NCBI GenBank assembly: GCA_943369755.1
Contig: CALROG020000010.1
Coordinates: forward strand, 1-64,000
Origin: CALROG01 sp943369755
GTDB lineage: Bacteria; Pseudomonadota; Gammaproteobacteria; Burkholderiales; Burkholderiaceae_C
DNA length: 64,000 bases
Direction of reading: 5' to 3'
This document shows positions 1 to 10,398 of this stretch, piece by piece. Under the pieces are notes generated by a model that searched no databases, had not been told where the DNA came from, and saw only the letters and a program-made list of their open reading frames with translations. Each line of letters starts with the position of its first letter. The first letter of the stretch is position 1. Both the position numbers and the translations under genes were made by a program.

Positions 1-1358
1 CGGCTGTAGTCGCTGAAGGTCAGGAAGGTCCCGCCATAGGGGATGTAGCCGCCGTGCAGGGCCACGCCGTTCATGATGGCGGCCATGCCGAATTCGCGCA
101 CACCGTAGTTGATGTGGCGACCGATTTTTCCGTCGTCGTTCAACTTCACTTCACCGGCCAGGTCCACCCGGAACGCCGGCGTGGCCTTGGTATTGGTGAG
201 GTTGGAGCCGGTCAGGTCGGCGCTGCCGCCCAGCATCTCGGGCAGCGCGGCGGTGAAGGATTCAAGCGCCAGTTGAGAGGCCTTGCGTGAAGCCACCGTC
301 TCGGCCTTGGCATGTGCGCCTACTGTGACGTCCACTGCCACCTGGGCAAAGCTCTTGGGCAGCTCGCCCTTCATGCGGCGGGTGAATTCGGCCGCCAGCG
401 CGGGATGGGCGGCCTTGTAGGCGGCAAACCTGGCGTCCCAGTCGGCTTCCATGGCCAGGCCCTTGGCCTTGGCATCCCAGTCGGCATAGACCTCGGCCGG
501 CACCTCAAACGGCGGATGGTTCCAGCCCAGGGCTTCGCGGGTGAGCCTGATTTCTTCCGCCCCCAGCGGCTCGCCGTGGGCCTTGGCGGTGTTGGCCCGG
601 TTGGGGCTGCCCTTGCCGATATGGGTCTTGCAAATCACCAGTGTGGGGGCGTCGGCCTTGTTCTTGGCGTCGGCAATGGCGCGGTCTACCGCTTGCACAT
701 CGTGGCCGTCAATCGGGCCAACAACGTTCCAGCCGTAGGCGGCAAAGCGCAGCGCCGTGTTGTCGATGAACCAGGGCTGAACCTGGCCATCAATGGAAAT
801 GCCGTTGTCGTCGTACAGCGCGATCAGCTTGTTCAGCTTCCAGGCACCGGCCAGCGCGCAGGCCTCGTGGCTGATGCCCTCCATCAGGCAGCCGTCGCCC
901 AGCATCACATAGGTGTGGTGGTCCACGATGTGGTGGCCGTCTCGGTTGAACTCGGTGGCTAGCAGCTTTTCGGCCAGCGCCATGCCCACGGCATTGCTGA
1001 TGCCCTGGCCCAGCGGGCCGGTGGTGGTTTCCACCCCCGGGGTGACGCCCACTTCGGGGTGGCCGGCGGTCTTGCTGTGAAGCTGGCGGAAGTTCTTCAG
1101 CTCGCCCATTGGCAGCTTGTAACCGGTGAGGTGCAGCAGCGCATAGATCAGCATCGAGCCGTGACCATTGGACAGGACGAAGCGGTCGCGGTCGGCCCAG
1201 TGCGGGTTGTGCGGGCTGTGGCGCAAGTGGCGGCCCCACAGTGCCACGGCCATGTCGGCCATGCCCATGGGTGCGCCGGGGTGCCCCGAGTTGGCTTGTT
1301 GCACGGCGTCCATGGCAAGCGCACGAATTGCGTTTGCCATCTGTTGGGTATTGGCCAT
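1..1358 (-). CDS. tkt: Transketolase, 3' end outside the window (partial)
   Basis: Thiamine-diphosphate enzyme moving two-carbon ketol units between sugar phosphates in the pentose phosphate pathway or Calvin cycle. The frame opens with MANTQQMANAIRALAMD and runs without a stop to the left edge, so about 452 N-terminal residues are visible. The first third has the family's substrate and cofactor segments: SGHPGAPMGMADMA, LSNGHGSMLIYALLHLTGY, TTTGPLGQGISNAVGMA and the ThDP motif GDGCLMEGISHEA. The second domain begins with AHAKAETVASRKASQLAL and reaches NYGVREFGMAAIMNG at the edge. The start at 1358 matches the family N-terminus; GGAGCTCC lies just upstream. It is transcribed divergently from murU. 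In this family of bacteria gapA often follows, which would be off the left edge (inference). Confidence 0.97.
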   Translation of the reverse strand, partial: MANTQQMANAIRALAMDAVQQANSGHPGAPMGMADMAVALWGRHLRHSPHNPHWADRDRFVLSNGHGSMLIYALLHLTGYKLPMGELKNFRQLHSKTAGHPEVGVTPGVETTTGPLGQGISNAVGMALAEKLLATEFNRDGHHIVDHHTYVMLGDGCLMEGISHEACALAGAWKLNKLIALYDDNGISIDGQVQPWFIDNTALRFAAYGWNVVGPIDGHDVQAVDRAIADAKNKADAPTLVICKTHIGKGSPNRANTAKAHGEPLGAEEIRLTREALGWNHPPFEVPAEVYADWDAKAKGLAMEADWDARFAAYKAAHPALAAEFTRRMKGELPKSFAQVAVDVTVGAHAKAETVASRKASQLALESFTAALPEMLGGSADLTGSNLTNTKATPAFRVDLAGEVKLNDDGKIGRHINYGVREFGMAAIMNGVALHGGYIPYGGTFLTFSDYS

Positions 1359-1467
1359 CGGGGGAGCTCCGGGGAGAAAGACAGGGGGAAACCCGGGATT
1401 TTAGCTGGGCGGTTGAGCCCGGCCTTTCGTTGCGGGAACGAACCCGCCATGCTCTACAGTGGCGTTC

Positions 1468-2232
1468 ATGCCCAGCGCCACCGACTCCCTTGCCCCGTGC
1501 CAGGCCATGATCCTTGCCGCCGGGCGTGGCGAGCGCATGCGCCCGCTGACCGACCACACGCCCAAACCGCTGCTGGCATTGCGCGGCAAGCCGCTGATGC
1601 AGTGGCCCATGGAGGCGCTGGCGCGCGGTGGCTTTACGCGGCAACTGGTCAACACCGCCTGGCTTGGCGAGCAGGTTGAAGACCGTTTTGGCCTGCAGCC
1701 CGCGTGGGATATGACTGAGCCACTATCAAAATCAGAGCAAATTGCACTCCGCTACTCGCATGAAGGGCGCGACTTTGGCGGCGCACTCGAGACGGCTGGC
1801 GGCATTGCGCGCGCATTGCCCCAGCTGGCCGAGGTGTTCTGGGTGCTGGCGGGGGATGTGTTCGTGCCCGACTTCAGGTTTACGCAAGATGCGGTGCAGC
1901 GCTTTGCCGCCAGCGGCAGGCTTGGGCATATCTGGCTGGTGCCCAACCCTGCGCACAACCTGAAAGGCGACTTTGGCCTTTCACCAGAAGGCCTGGCGCT
2001 GAACCAGGCTGAGGTGCGTTACACCTTTTCGACCATCGGCCTGTACCGCCGCGCGCTGTTTCAGGCACCGCACTGCGCCATCCCACCCGGCAACCCGGCC
2101 GGCGTCAAAGCCCCCCTGGCACCGCTGCTGCGCGCCGCGATGGACAATCAGCAAATTACCGCCGAGCTGTACACCGGCCCCTGGGCCGATGTCGGCACGC
2201 CCGAGCGGCTGGCCCAACTCAACACGCCATGA
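1468..2232 (+). CDS. murU: N-acetylmuramate alpha-1-phosphate uridylyltransferase
   Basis: Nucleotidyltransferase (Rossmann-like NTP_transferase) that makes UDP-MurNAc from MurNAc-1-phosphate in the cell-wall recycling route; its partner kinase AmgK is encoded at 14335. The signature MILAAGRGERMRPLTD is followed by TPKPLL, then SHEGRDFGGALETAGGI and VLAGDVFVPDF, with WADVGTPERL near the end. I chose ATG 1468; a GTG at 1459 is in frame, and the family usually starts close to MILAAG. Residues 75-91 (LQPAWDMTEPLSKSEQI) come from a 48-base interspersed element and sit in the variable loop before SHEGRD. The stop overlaps the pepP start by four bases, so the two are probably translationally coupled. 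In many relatives amgK, murU and pepP are contiguous; here amgK is 12 kb away. Confidence 0.9.
   Translation: MPSATDSLAPCQAMILAAGRGERMRPLTDHTPKPLLALRGKPLMQWPMEALARGGFTRQLVNTAWLGEQVEDRFGLQPAWDMTEPLSKSEQIALRYSHEGRDFGGALETAGGIARALPQLAEVFWVLAGDVFVPDFRFTQDAVQRFAASGRLGHIWLVPNPAHNLKGDFGLSPEGLALNQAEVRYTFSTIGLYRRALFQAPHCAIPPGNPAGVKAPLAPLLRAAMDNQQITAELYTGPWADVGTPERLAQLNTP
1691..1738 (+). repeat. 48-base interspersed element, copy A (inside murU)
   Basis: Begins GCCTGCAGCCCGCG and contains TGAGCCACTATCAAAA, closing in CAGAGC. By hand count roughly 34 of 48 positions match the consensus of the intergenic copies. It is read in the element's forward direction. Intergenic copies carry TAA and TAG in this frame; here those positions are TGG and GAG, so the frame stays open. 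Confidence 0.8.
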
Positions 2233-3614
2233 CCACATCCCTCTACGCCCAACGCCGCGCCCGCGTGGCCGCTGCCCTTGGCCCCGACGGCATTGCCATC
2301 ATTCCCACCGCACCGGAACGCCCGCGCAACCGCGACAGCGACTTCCTGTACCGGCACGACAGCTACTTCTATTACCTCAGCGGCTTCACCGAGCCGAACG
2401 CCTGGCTGGTGATCACCGGCGACGGCAAGAGCACGCTGTTTTGCCAGCCCAAGGACCTGGAGCGTGAAATCTGGGACGGCTACCGGCTGGGCCCTGATGC
2501 CGCGCCTGCCGCCCTGGGCGTGAACGCTGCTTTTTCAGTCGGCGAGCTGGACGCACAGCTACCCAAATTGCTGGAAAACCGCGACACCGTCTGGTACCCG
2601 TTTGCCATCCACACCGGCCTGGAAGCCCGCGTGGGCGGCTGGCTCAACCAGGTGCGCGCACGCGTGCGCTATGGCGCGCTGTGCCCCGAACAGCAGCGCG
2701 ACCTGTGCGGCGTGCTGGACGAGATGCGGCTGGTCAAGGACGCGCACGAGCAGGACATCATGCGCCGCGCCGGTGCCATCAGCGCGCGCGCCCATATCCG
2801 CGCCATGCAACTCAGTGCCCGGATGTTGCGCGAGGGCAAAGACGTGCGCGAGTACCACCTGGACGCCGAGCTGCTGCATGAATTCCGCCAGGGCGGCTCG
2901 CAGTACCCGGCCTACAGCAGCATCGTGGCGGCTGGCGCCAACGCCTGCGTGCTGCACTACCGCGCCGACACCGCACCGGTGCGAAACGGCGAGCTGGTGC
3001 TGATCGACGCCGGCTGCGAGCTGGACAGCTATGCGTCAGACATCACCCGCACCTTCCCGGCCAACGGCAAGTTCACCGGGCCACAGCGCACGCTGTACGA
3101 CCTGGTGCTGGCATCCCAGGAGGCGGCCATCGCCGCCACCAAAGCGGGTGCCCGCTTCATCGACCCGCACGAGGCCACGGTGAAGGTGCTGGCCCAGGGC
3201 CTGCTCGACGTAGGCCTGCTGGACAAAAACAAGGTGGGCACGGTGGACGACGTGATCGAACAACGCGCCTACTTCCAGTTCTACATGCATCGCACCGGCC
3301 ACTGGCTGGGGATGGACGTGCACGACTGCGGCAGCTATGTGGAGCCGTCGCAGGTGGGCGAGGTGAGCGAGCGGCGCGACCCGCTAAGCAATGAGCTCAT
3401 CAAGAACCGGCCCAGCCGGGTGCTGCAGCCCGGCATGGTGCTGACCATCGAGCCCGGCCTGTATGTGCGCCCGGCCGAAGGCGTGCCGGAACAGTTCCAC
3501 AACATCGGCATCCGCATCGAGGACGACGCCATCGTCACCGCCGGTGGCTGCGAGCTGGTGTCGCGCGGCGTGCCGGTCGATGGGGACGCGATTGAGGCGC
3601 TGATGCGCGGGTAA
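2229..3614 (+). CDS. pepP: Xaa-Pro aminopeptidase (aminopeptidase P)
   Basis: Cytoplasmic metallo-aminopeptidase removing the N-terminal residue from peptides with proline at position two. At 461 residues it has the usual length. The N-terminal creatinase-like domain holds RDSDFLYRHDSYFYYLSGFTEP and the C-terminal pita-bread domain follows from about residue 175. The dinuclear metal ligands are visible: Asp in IDAGCELDSY, Asp in SDITRTFP, His in HRTGHWLGMDVHDCG, Glu in LTIEPGLYV and Glu in GIRIEDDAIV. The start codon ATGA overlaps the murU stop. No linked prolyl-peptide transporter is seen, so a general peptide-turnover role is likely. Confidence 0.95.
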   Translation: MTTSLYAQRRARVAAALGPDGIAIIPTAPERPRNRDSDFLYRHDSYFYYLSGFTEPNAWLVITGDGKSTLFCQPKDLEREIWDGYRLGPDAAPAALGVNAAFSVGELDAQLPKLLENRDTVWYPFAIHTGLEARVGGWLNQVRARVRYGALCPEQQRDLCGVLDEMRLVKDAHEQDIMRRAGAISARAHIRAMQLSARMLREGKDVREYHLDAELLHEFRQGGSQYPAYSSIVAAGANACVLHYRADTAPVRNGELVLIDAGCELDSYASDITRTFPANGKFTGPQRTLYDLVLASQEAAIAATKAGARFIDPHEATVKVLAQGLLDVGLLDKNKVGTVDDVIEQRAYFQFYMHRTGHWLGMDVHDCGSYVEPSQVGEVSERRDPLSNELIKNRPSRVLQPGMVLTIEPGLYVRPAEGVPEQFHNIGIRIEDDAIVTAGGCELVSRGVPVDGDAIEALMRG

Positions 3615-3618
3615 GCGC

Positions 3619-3653
3619 CCGGGTCGCCCGCCACCCTGGCACGGTCGACCCGG
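3619..3653. terminator. Possible weak bidirectional hairpin between convergent genes
   Basis: Eight-base arms CCGGGTCG and CGACCCGG around a 19-base loop lie between the convergent pepP and amine-oxidase genes. There is only a short T-rich stretch (TCTTT) after it, so termination strength is uncertain. Confidence 0.4.
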
Positions 3654-3663
3654 TCTTTGGCGC

Positions 3664-5292
3664 CTAGAACCCGGCCGCAGTCACCAGCGGCATGTACCGG
3701 TCGACCGTGCCCACCGTGGTCAACACGCCGGCCGGATTCAGGTAGACCACGTTGCGCCGGTCGTCCACTGCAGCAAAGCTGTTGGTGGCAGGGTAGTAAC
3801 GGAAGGTATAGATGCCCGACTGCCGGGTTGCCACGCCGCGCGGCGAGATCAGTTCGGGTGCCACTGACTCGGCCCAGTTCAGTACCCGCTCGGCCTCAGA
3901 CAACGCAGAAGAAGCGGTGGCCAGCGGGAGAATGCGGTTTGCCTCGCGTTCACCGCTCAGGAAGGCGCCGTGGACCGTGGCACGGTATAGCTCGTGGGTG
4001 TGCTCGCCGGCAAACATCAGGCGGCTGCCCTGTGGCGCGGCCAGGGTTTCGTGGTCGGCAGGCGTGCTGTTGATTCCGGCGAACGAATAGGCACCCCGCG
4101 CAAAGGGGTCGTTGTTCCAGCCGGTACGGATGGCGCGGCGCGGGGCAACGGCCGACGCACCGAAAACGGTTGTCAGTGCGGGCGTCACGTCGGCAATGAT
4201 CTGGGCTTCGCTCATGGCCTCGATTGCGGCGCCTTGCTCGCCAAAGCCAAAGGTCACCAGGCAATTGATGCCGCTGAAGGTGCGATAGCTCAAGAAGTAG
4301 GAATAGCGGCCGCGAATCGGTGAATGCCAGCCAAAGTACTGCGTCTCCGTGGGCCAGAAAGCGCTGTCAAACAACATGAAGACCTTGTTGATCTGGCCCA
4401 CGCCCAGCCGGTTCATCGCGGCCGTTTTTTCAGTGGTCAGCGCCGGCGAAAAGGTGACGCTGTTGGCGCGCAGCACACCCAGTGGAATGGTCACGACACA
4501 GTAGTCGGCTGTGAAGCTGGCCCCGCCTGCGACCACCGTCACGCCAGTGTCGGTATGGGTCACACTGGTCACTGGGCTGTTCAGCTTCACGTCAAGGCCC
4601 CGGGCCAGAAGCTCCGGGATCACCTTGTAGCCGCCCGGGAACAGCACGTCTTTGCCCGGGAATTTGGAGCCGTTGTAATAGCCTCGTGCCGAAAGGCCTT
4701 CGAGCCAGCCGCCGGTGTCGAACTCCAGTGTCGAAGTCAACAAATAGGTCGAGAACGGGTCGGTCAACGCGGTCGGGTCGGCGGCGGTCAGTGCAGACGC
4801 CAGCGACCGGTCCGGCCCGGAGCCGGCCATGGCGGTGTTCACCGCGGCCAGCAAGCTATCGTATTTGGCTTTGCCAGCCGGGAATTGCTGGGCGGTCACG
4901 TCCGTGCCGGTGGCGTTGAAGACCTGGACCGAGTCGTCTTTGGTGAGGTAGGTGGTGGCGCGCGCCTCGGCAGCCAGCGCAGTCAAAGGGTTGCCACCGT
5001 CGGGCCCGTGAATCCAGCCCGCGCCGATGTCCATCGGCACCCCTTCGTTCACATCCGTCCAAACCCGCCCGCCGATGCGGTTGCGGGCTTCAAGCACTGT
5101 CACGACATGGCCGGCGCGCGCCAGCCGACGCGCTGCGGCAAGACCGGCCACGCCGGCTCCGATGACGATCACAGAGGTTCGCCGTGCGGGTGCCGACTGG
5201 GCGTTCACCGCCCCCGTAGCGAGCAAGCCGCCGGTGGCGCTGGCAGCGCCAAACGCCGCTCCCAACGTCAGTTTTCTGCGCAGTTCATCCAT
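3664..5292 (-). CDS. Tat-exported flavin monoamine oxidase with extra C-terminal module
   Basis: FAD-dependent amine oxidase family, 542 residues, probably periplasmic. The N-terminus MDELRRKLTLGAAFGAA has a twin-arginine signal ending near VNAQSA. The FAD dinucleotide fold is VIVIGAGVAGLAAARRLARA followed by EARNRIGGRVW, and the C-terminal flavin site is MFAGEHTHELYRATVHGAF. After about residue 465 a roughly 75-residue tail follows (LNWAESVAPELIS, YTFRYYPATNSF, NPAGVLTTVGTV) that is not part of the oxidase fold. From memory it resembles a small NWAE/YRYYP module seen on other secreted Burkholderiales proteins. The gene stands alone and convergent with pepP. The substrate (polyamine, aromatic amine or other) cannot be told from sequence. 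Confidence 0.88.
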   Translation of the reverse strand: MDELRRKLTLGAAFGAASATGGLLATGAVNAQSAPARRTSVIVIGAGVAGLAAARRLARAGHVVTVLEARNRIGGRVWTDVNEGVPMDIGAGWIHGPDGGNPLTALAAEARATTYLTKDDSVQVFNATGTDVTAQQFPAGKAKYDSLLAAVNTAMAGSGPDRSLASALTAADPTALTDPFSTYLLTSTLEFDTGGWLEGLSARGYYNGSKFPGKDVLFPGGYKVIPELLARGLDVKLNSPVTSVTHTDTGVTVVAGGASFTADYCVVTIPLGVLRANSVTFSPALTTEKTAAMNRLGVGQINKVFMLFDSAFWPTETQYFGWHSPIRGRYSYFLSYRTFSGINCLVTFGFGEQGAAIEAMSEAQIIADVTPALTTVFGASAVAPRRAIRTGWNNDPFARGAYSFAGINSTPADHETLAAPQGSRLMFAGEHTHELYRATVHGAFLSGEREANRILPLATASSALSEAERVLNWAESVAPELISPRGVATRQSGIYTFRYYPATNSFAAVDDRRNVVYLNPAGVLTTVGTVDRYMPLVTAAGF

Positions 5293-5390
5293 GGCGACTC
5301 CTGAAAAAAGTTGTGCCGTTCAAGTTACTAAGATTCAAGGTCAAAATTCTAGTTACTCTTTGTAGCTTTTGCTCGGAAGCCCCTCGATCC

Positions 5391-5771
5391 ATGAAGCTTG
5401 TTGTATTTGTGTTGCTTGCCGTCGGGGTGGCTCTGGGGTGGGGGTGGTATGCAAGTACCCCGAACCGGTTCCTGCCTGATCCCGCAACCGCTGGGCCTGC
5501 ACCGTCGCCAGTGCCGACGCCACCAGCGCCCTCGGCGTTGACACCAGTTCCCGATGCCGGCGCGCCCCTTCGTGACGCCATGATTCGACCAAGCCCCGGG
5601 CAACCGACGACCGACTGCGCCGGGTTCAACACCGCCCATGCGCGCGCCACGCAAGCCTGCCATGGCCAAGCCCCCCCGTGCCTGGAAAACAACCTGCGTC
5701 AACAGGGACTGGAGCCCCGCGCGCACGACCTCTGCCGACTTTTTGGCCCCGGAAAGTCCGCTTTGCAGTAG
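5391..5771 (+). CDS. Small membrane-anchored proline-rich protein, unknown function
   Basis: Not recognised. The 126-residue product begins MKLVVFVLLAVGVALGWGWY, a single hydrophobic N-terminal segment that is either an anchor or an uncleaved signal. A Pro/Ala/Thr linker follows (about residues 28-58), then a small C-terminal domain with four cysteines (DCAGF, QACHG, PCLEN, DLCRL) that could form two disulfides in the periplasm. I chose the ATG at 5391 because the frame upstream reads as unlikely protein and the hydrophobic start is typical. It stands alone between the divergent amine oxidase and maeB. Confidence 0.6.
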   Translation: MKLVVFVLLAVGVALGWGWYASTPNRFLPDPATAGPAPSPVPTPPAPSALTPVPDAGAPLRDAMIRPSPGQPTTDCAGFNTAHARATQACHGQAPPCLENNLRQQGLEPRAHDLCRLFGPGKSALQ

Positions 5772-5899
5772 CCAAACTCTTACGCAAATCCCCTTACTAG
5801 GGTTTTCCCGCGGCCAGGTCTACAATCCCTTTCCCTTACAAAAGCTGACGGCACGCCGGTTTCACCGCGTAAGCTGTCTGATTCAGGAGACTCGACAAA

Positions 5900-8233
<2,334 letters not shown>

Positions 8234-8295
8234 GCCCTTACAAGAAAGCTGGTACTAACTAATTTGTACTTGCAGCAGATGCAAGCCCTTACTGA

Positions 8296-8340
8296 GGCTG
8301 CCTAATTATTGGGCAGGCGCTTGCGTTTTTGGGGTAGATC
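8296..8340 (+). terminator. Candidate terminator after maeB
   Basis: CTGCC and GGCAG arms enclose an AT-rich loop about 60 bases after the maeB stop. They are followed by GCGCTTGCGTTTTT. The T-run is displaced from the stem, so this is a moderate call. The rest of the 8234-8426 gap shows no gene. Confidence 0.4.
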
Positions 8341-8426
8341 GGGCACACTAACGCTCTTGAATTTCGGGGTTTACCCGGGTATTCGTAGGCGCCCCTAGAA
8401 CAACAGGTCTCCACAAGGTATCGCCC

Positions 8427-8837
8427 ATGGCGCGTGTCGCTGCTGTCAAGTTTGCACTCACCAGCTTTTTTCTGGCCGCGGCAATCGCCGTCCCCAGCAT
8501 GGTGCACGGCAAGAGCCCCCCACAAGAGGGGCTGACCGGGAACAGCTCAACGACGGTGCGCCTGGCTGAACTGCCCAAGCAGGGAAAAGAGACTTACGAA
8601 CTGATCCGCCAGGGTGGACCGTTCCCGTACGACAAGGACGGAACCGTATTTGGTAACCGCGAGCGGCTGCTCCCGGCCCACAAGCGCGGCTACTACCGCG
8701 AGTACACCGTGAAGACGCCAGGATCGCGCGACCGGGGAGCCCGGCGCATTGTGTGCGGCGGCCAGCCCAGGACGCCGGACGCGTGTTATTACACCGCCGA
8801 CCACTACGCCAGCTTTCGAAAGATCGTGGCGCAGTGA
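8427..8837 (+). CDS. Secreted guanyl-specific ribonuclease (barnase/RNase Sa family)
   Basis: Small extracellular-type endoribonuclease, 136 residues with a signal peptide MARVAAVKFALTSFFLAAAI...MVHG. The family triad is visible by position: Glu in GYYREYTVKTPG, Arg in RGARRIVCGG and His in YTADHYASFRKI. The last segment closely matches the barnase C-terminal DHYQTF region. The start lies in CCCATGGCG. Two bases separate its stop from the barstar start, so the two form an RNase/inhibitor operon. The RNase would act outside the cytoplasm, on nutrients or competing cells (inference); the inhibitor protects the producer. Confidence 0.88.
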   Translation: MARVAAVKFALTSFFLAAAIAVPSMVHGKSPPQEGLTGNSSTTVRLAELPKQGKETYELIRQGGPFPYDKDGTVFGNRERLLPAHKRGYYREYTVKTPGSRDRGARRIVCGGQPRTPDACYYTADHYASFRKIVAQ

Positions 8838-8839
8838 AT

Positions 8840-9283
8840 ATGAAGCGGGATTTGTTTTTGACTATGGAAAGAGAAGCGGAGATGGATACACCACTTCGTA
8901 CCGTGAGAACCAACATCGTGCAGTCAATCCGCGCCTTCCGGGTGCAGGACCTGCATGAGGCCGCGCAGTCGCTCGGCCAACACTTCCTGTACGCCAACCT
9001 GGCCAACGCCCAAAGCAAGCAAGACGTGCTGGACATGATCGCCCAGCAGTTCACGTTCCCGTCGCATTTCGGCAAGAACTTTGATGCGCTGTATGACTGC
9101 ATGACCGATCCGCTGCACAAATCTGGCCCGCAGCCAGGCTTTGTGGTGGTACTGGAGCAGATTCCGGCGAATGTAAAGTTCGACAAGGAGGCGCGCGAGC
9201 AGTTGCTCGACATCTTCCGTGACACCGCCGACTACTGGGCGGACCGGAAGATACCCTTCCGATGCTTCTATTCTTTTCTGTAG
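8840..9283 (+). CDS. Barstar-family ribonuclease inhibitor
   Basis: Cytoplasmic inhibitor that plugs the active site of barnase-type RNases. The core QFTFPSHFGKNFDALYDCMTD is the barstar helix/loop with the acidic residues that contact the enzyme; VLEQIPANVKFD and YWADRKIPFRCFYSFL match the family's last strand. From ATG 8840 the product is 147 residues, longer than classic barstar (about 90) because of about 50 N-terminal residues. Later starts at 8864 or 8882 are possible. It directly follows the secreted RNase gene, which makes the pairing secure by context. Confidence 0.88.
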   Translation: MKRDLFLTMEREAEMDTPLRTVRTNIVQSIRAFRVQDLHEAAQSLGQHFLYANLANAQSKQDVLDMIAQQFTFPSHFGKNFDALYDCMTDPLHKSGPQPGFVVVLEQIPANVKFDKEAREQLLDIFRDTADYWADRKIPFRCFYSFL

Positions 9284-9486
9284 CCCGTTCTGCACCCACC
9301 AGCCAAGCAGAACGGGCGAATGAGGCTAGCAAACCCGAAGACGGCATCAACGCTGCCCCTACCGGCATCGAACTGACCACTGAAACCGGCGAGAAAATGC
9401 CCACCGACAAGCTGTTGGACGTCTCCCCGTTTGCCTTGCGCATGAGCAGCCCGTTCAACGCGGGTTATTGGCTGGCAGCAGCCTGA

Positions 9487-9590
9487 CCAACACGCCCCCA
9501 GGCTGCGCGCCACGCTGTGGCGCTGCACCTCCCCCCGGCCGGGGGCGGTGCCTGCGGCCCGGCAAAGCCGGTTCCACGGCACCCCTGAAA
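9487..9590. repeat. GC-rich intergenic repeat-like sequence
   Basis: This lies in the 335-base gap between barstar and rsmA. It contains CACCTCCCCCCGGCCGGGGG and the run CCTGCGGCCCGGCAAAGCCG, which from memory recur between genes of Comamonadaceae. No convincing gene was found; a 74-codon frame at 9262-9486 gives a protein I do not recognise. Confidence 0.45.
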
Positions 9591-9592
9591 CG

Positions 9593-9620
9593 AAAAGCCC
9601 GTCACGCGACGGGCTTTTTT
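9593..9620. terminator. Strong bidirectional intrinsic terminator
   Basis: AAAAGCCCGTC and GACGGGCTTTT pair around ACGC, followed by a T-run on the plus strand. On the minus strand the stem directly follows (and touches) the rsmA stop at 9619-9621. It can serve both rsmA and the barstar operon. Confidence 0.88.
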
Positions 9621-10392
9621 ATTGCGTCAGCGCTTGCACCAGCGCCACGTACTGGTCTACCGGTACCTCCTCGGCGCGCCGCTGGATATCGAATTGGCCG
9701 GCGAAGCCCTTTTGTTCCAGCCACTTGCCCAGCGTGTGGCGCAGGATCTTGCGGCGCTGGCTGAAGGCCACCTGGACCAGCTCGCTGAACAGCTTCACAT
9801 CCAGCACCGGCGGCACGGCCAGCGGCACCATCCGCACCACCGCGCTGTCCACGCGCGGCGGCGGGTCGAACGATTCCGGCGGCACAAAAAGCACGTTTTG
9901 CATTGCATAGCGCCATTGCAGCATCACGCTCAAGCGGCTGTAGTCGCTGGTGGCCGGGCGCGCGACCATGCGGTCGATCACTTCCTTTTGCAGCATGAAG
10001 TGCTGGTCTTCAATCAGGGTCACTGCGTCAAGCAGGTGAAACAGAATGGGCGTGGAGATGTTGTACGGCAGGTTGCCGACGACCCGGAGTTTTGCCCCCG
10101 CGGCCAGCCCCATCGAAGCGGCGAGCTGGACAAAATCGACTTTGAGCACGTCCGCCTCGACCACCTCTAGTTGGCCATGGGCGCGCAGGCGTGCGGCCAG
10201 GTCGCGGTCCAGCTCTATCACTGTCAGGCGACCCAGACGCTCCACCAGCGGCTGCGTCAAAGCCGCCAGGCCGGGGCCGATTTCCACCATGGGCTGGCCC
10301 GGCTGCGGTGCAATCTCGCGCACGATGGCGTCGATGATCCCGCCATCCGAAAGGAAATGCTGCCCGAAGCGCTTGCGGGCGATATGTTTCAC
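9619..10392 (-). CDS. rsmA: 16S rRNA (A1518/A1519-N6) dimethyltransferase
   Basis: KsgA family: dimethylates two adjacent adenines near the 3' end of 16S rRNA during 30S maturation. Seen motifs: RKRFGQHFLSD at the start, SAM-binding VEIGPGLAALTQPL, ELDRDLAARL, VEADVLKVDF and the catalytic NLPYNIST. I chose GTG 10392 (VKHIARKRFGQHF), giving 257 residues, the normal size. An ATG-started frame from 10569 exists but would translate the intergenic repeat. The gene follows lptD and surA on the same strand, as in many proteobacteria; pdxA, common in this neighbourhood, is absent. Confidence 0.94.
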   Translation of the reverse strand: MKHIARKRFGQHFLSDGGIIDAIVREIAPQPGQPMVEIGPGLAALTQPLVERLGRLTVIELDRDLAARLRAHGQLEVVEADVLKVDFVQLAASMGLAAGAKLRVVGNLPYNISTPILFHLLDAVTLIEDQHFMLQKEVIDRMVARPATSDYSRLSVMLQWRYAMQNVLFVPPESFDPPPRVDSAVVRMVPLAVPPVLDVKLFSELVQVAFSQRRKILRHTLGKWLEQKGFAGQFDIQRRAEEVPVDQYVALVQALTQ

Positions 10393-10398
10393 AAAATG

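Noticed and set aside
3422..3468. Sequence resembling the 48-base element (CTGCAGCCCGGCATG) in pepP
   Set aside because: The match is limited to the first dozen bases, and the protein here (LQPGMVLTIEPGLY) is a canonical aminopeptidase P motif.
9262..9486. 74-codon frame after barstar
   Set aside because: Starts inside barstar, has no ribosome-binding site and an unrecognised low-complexity product.
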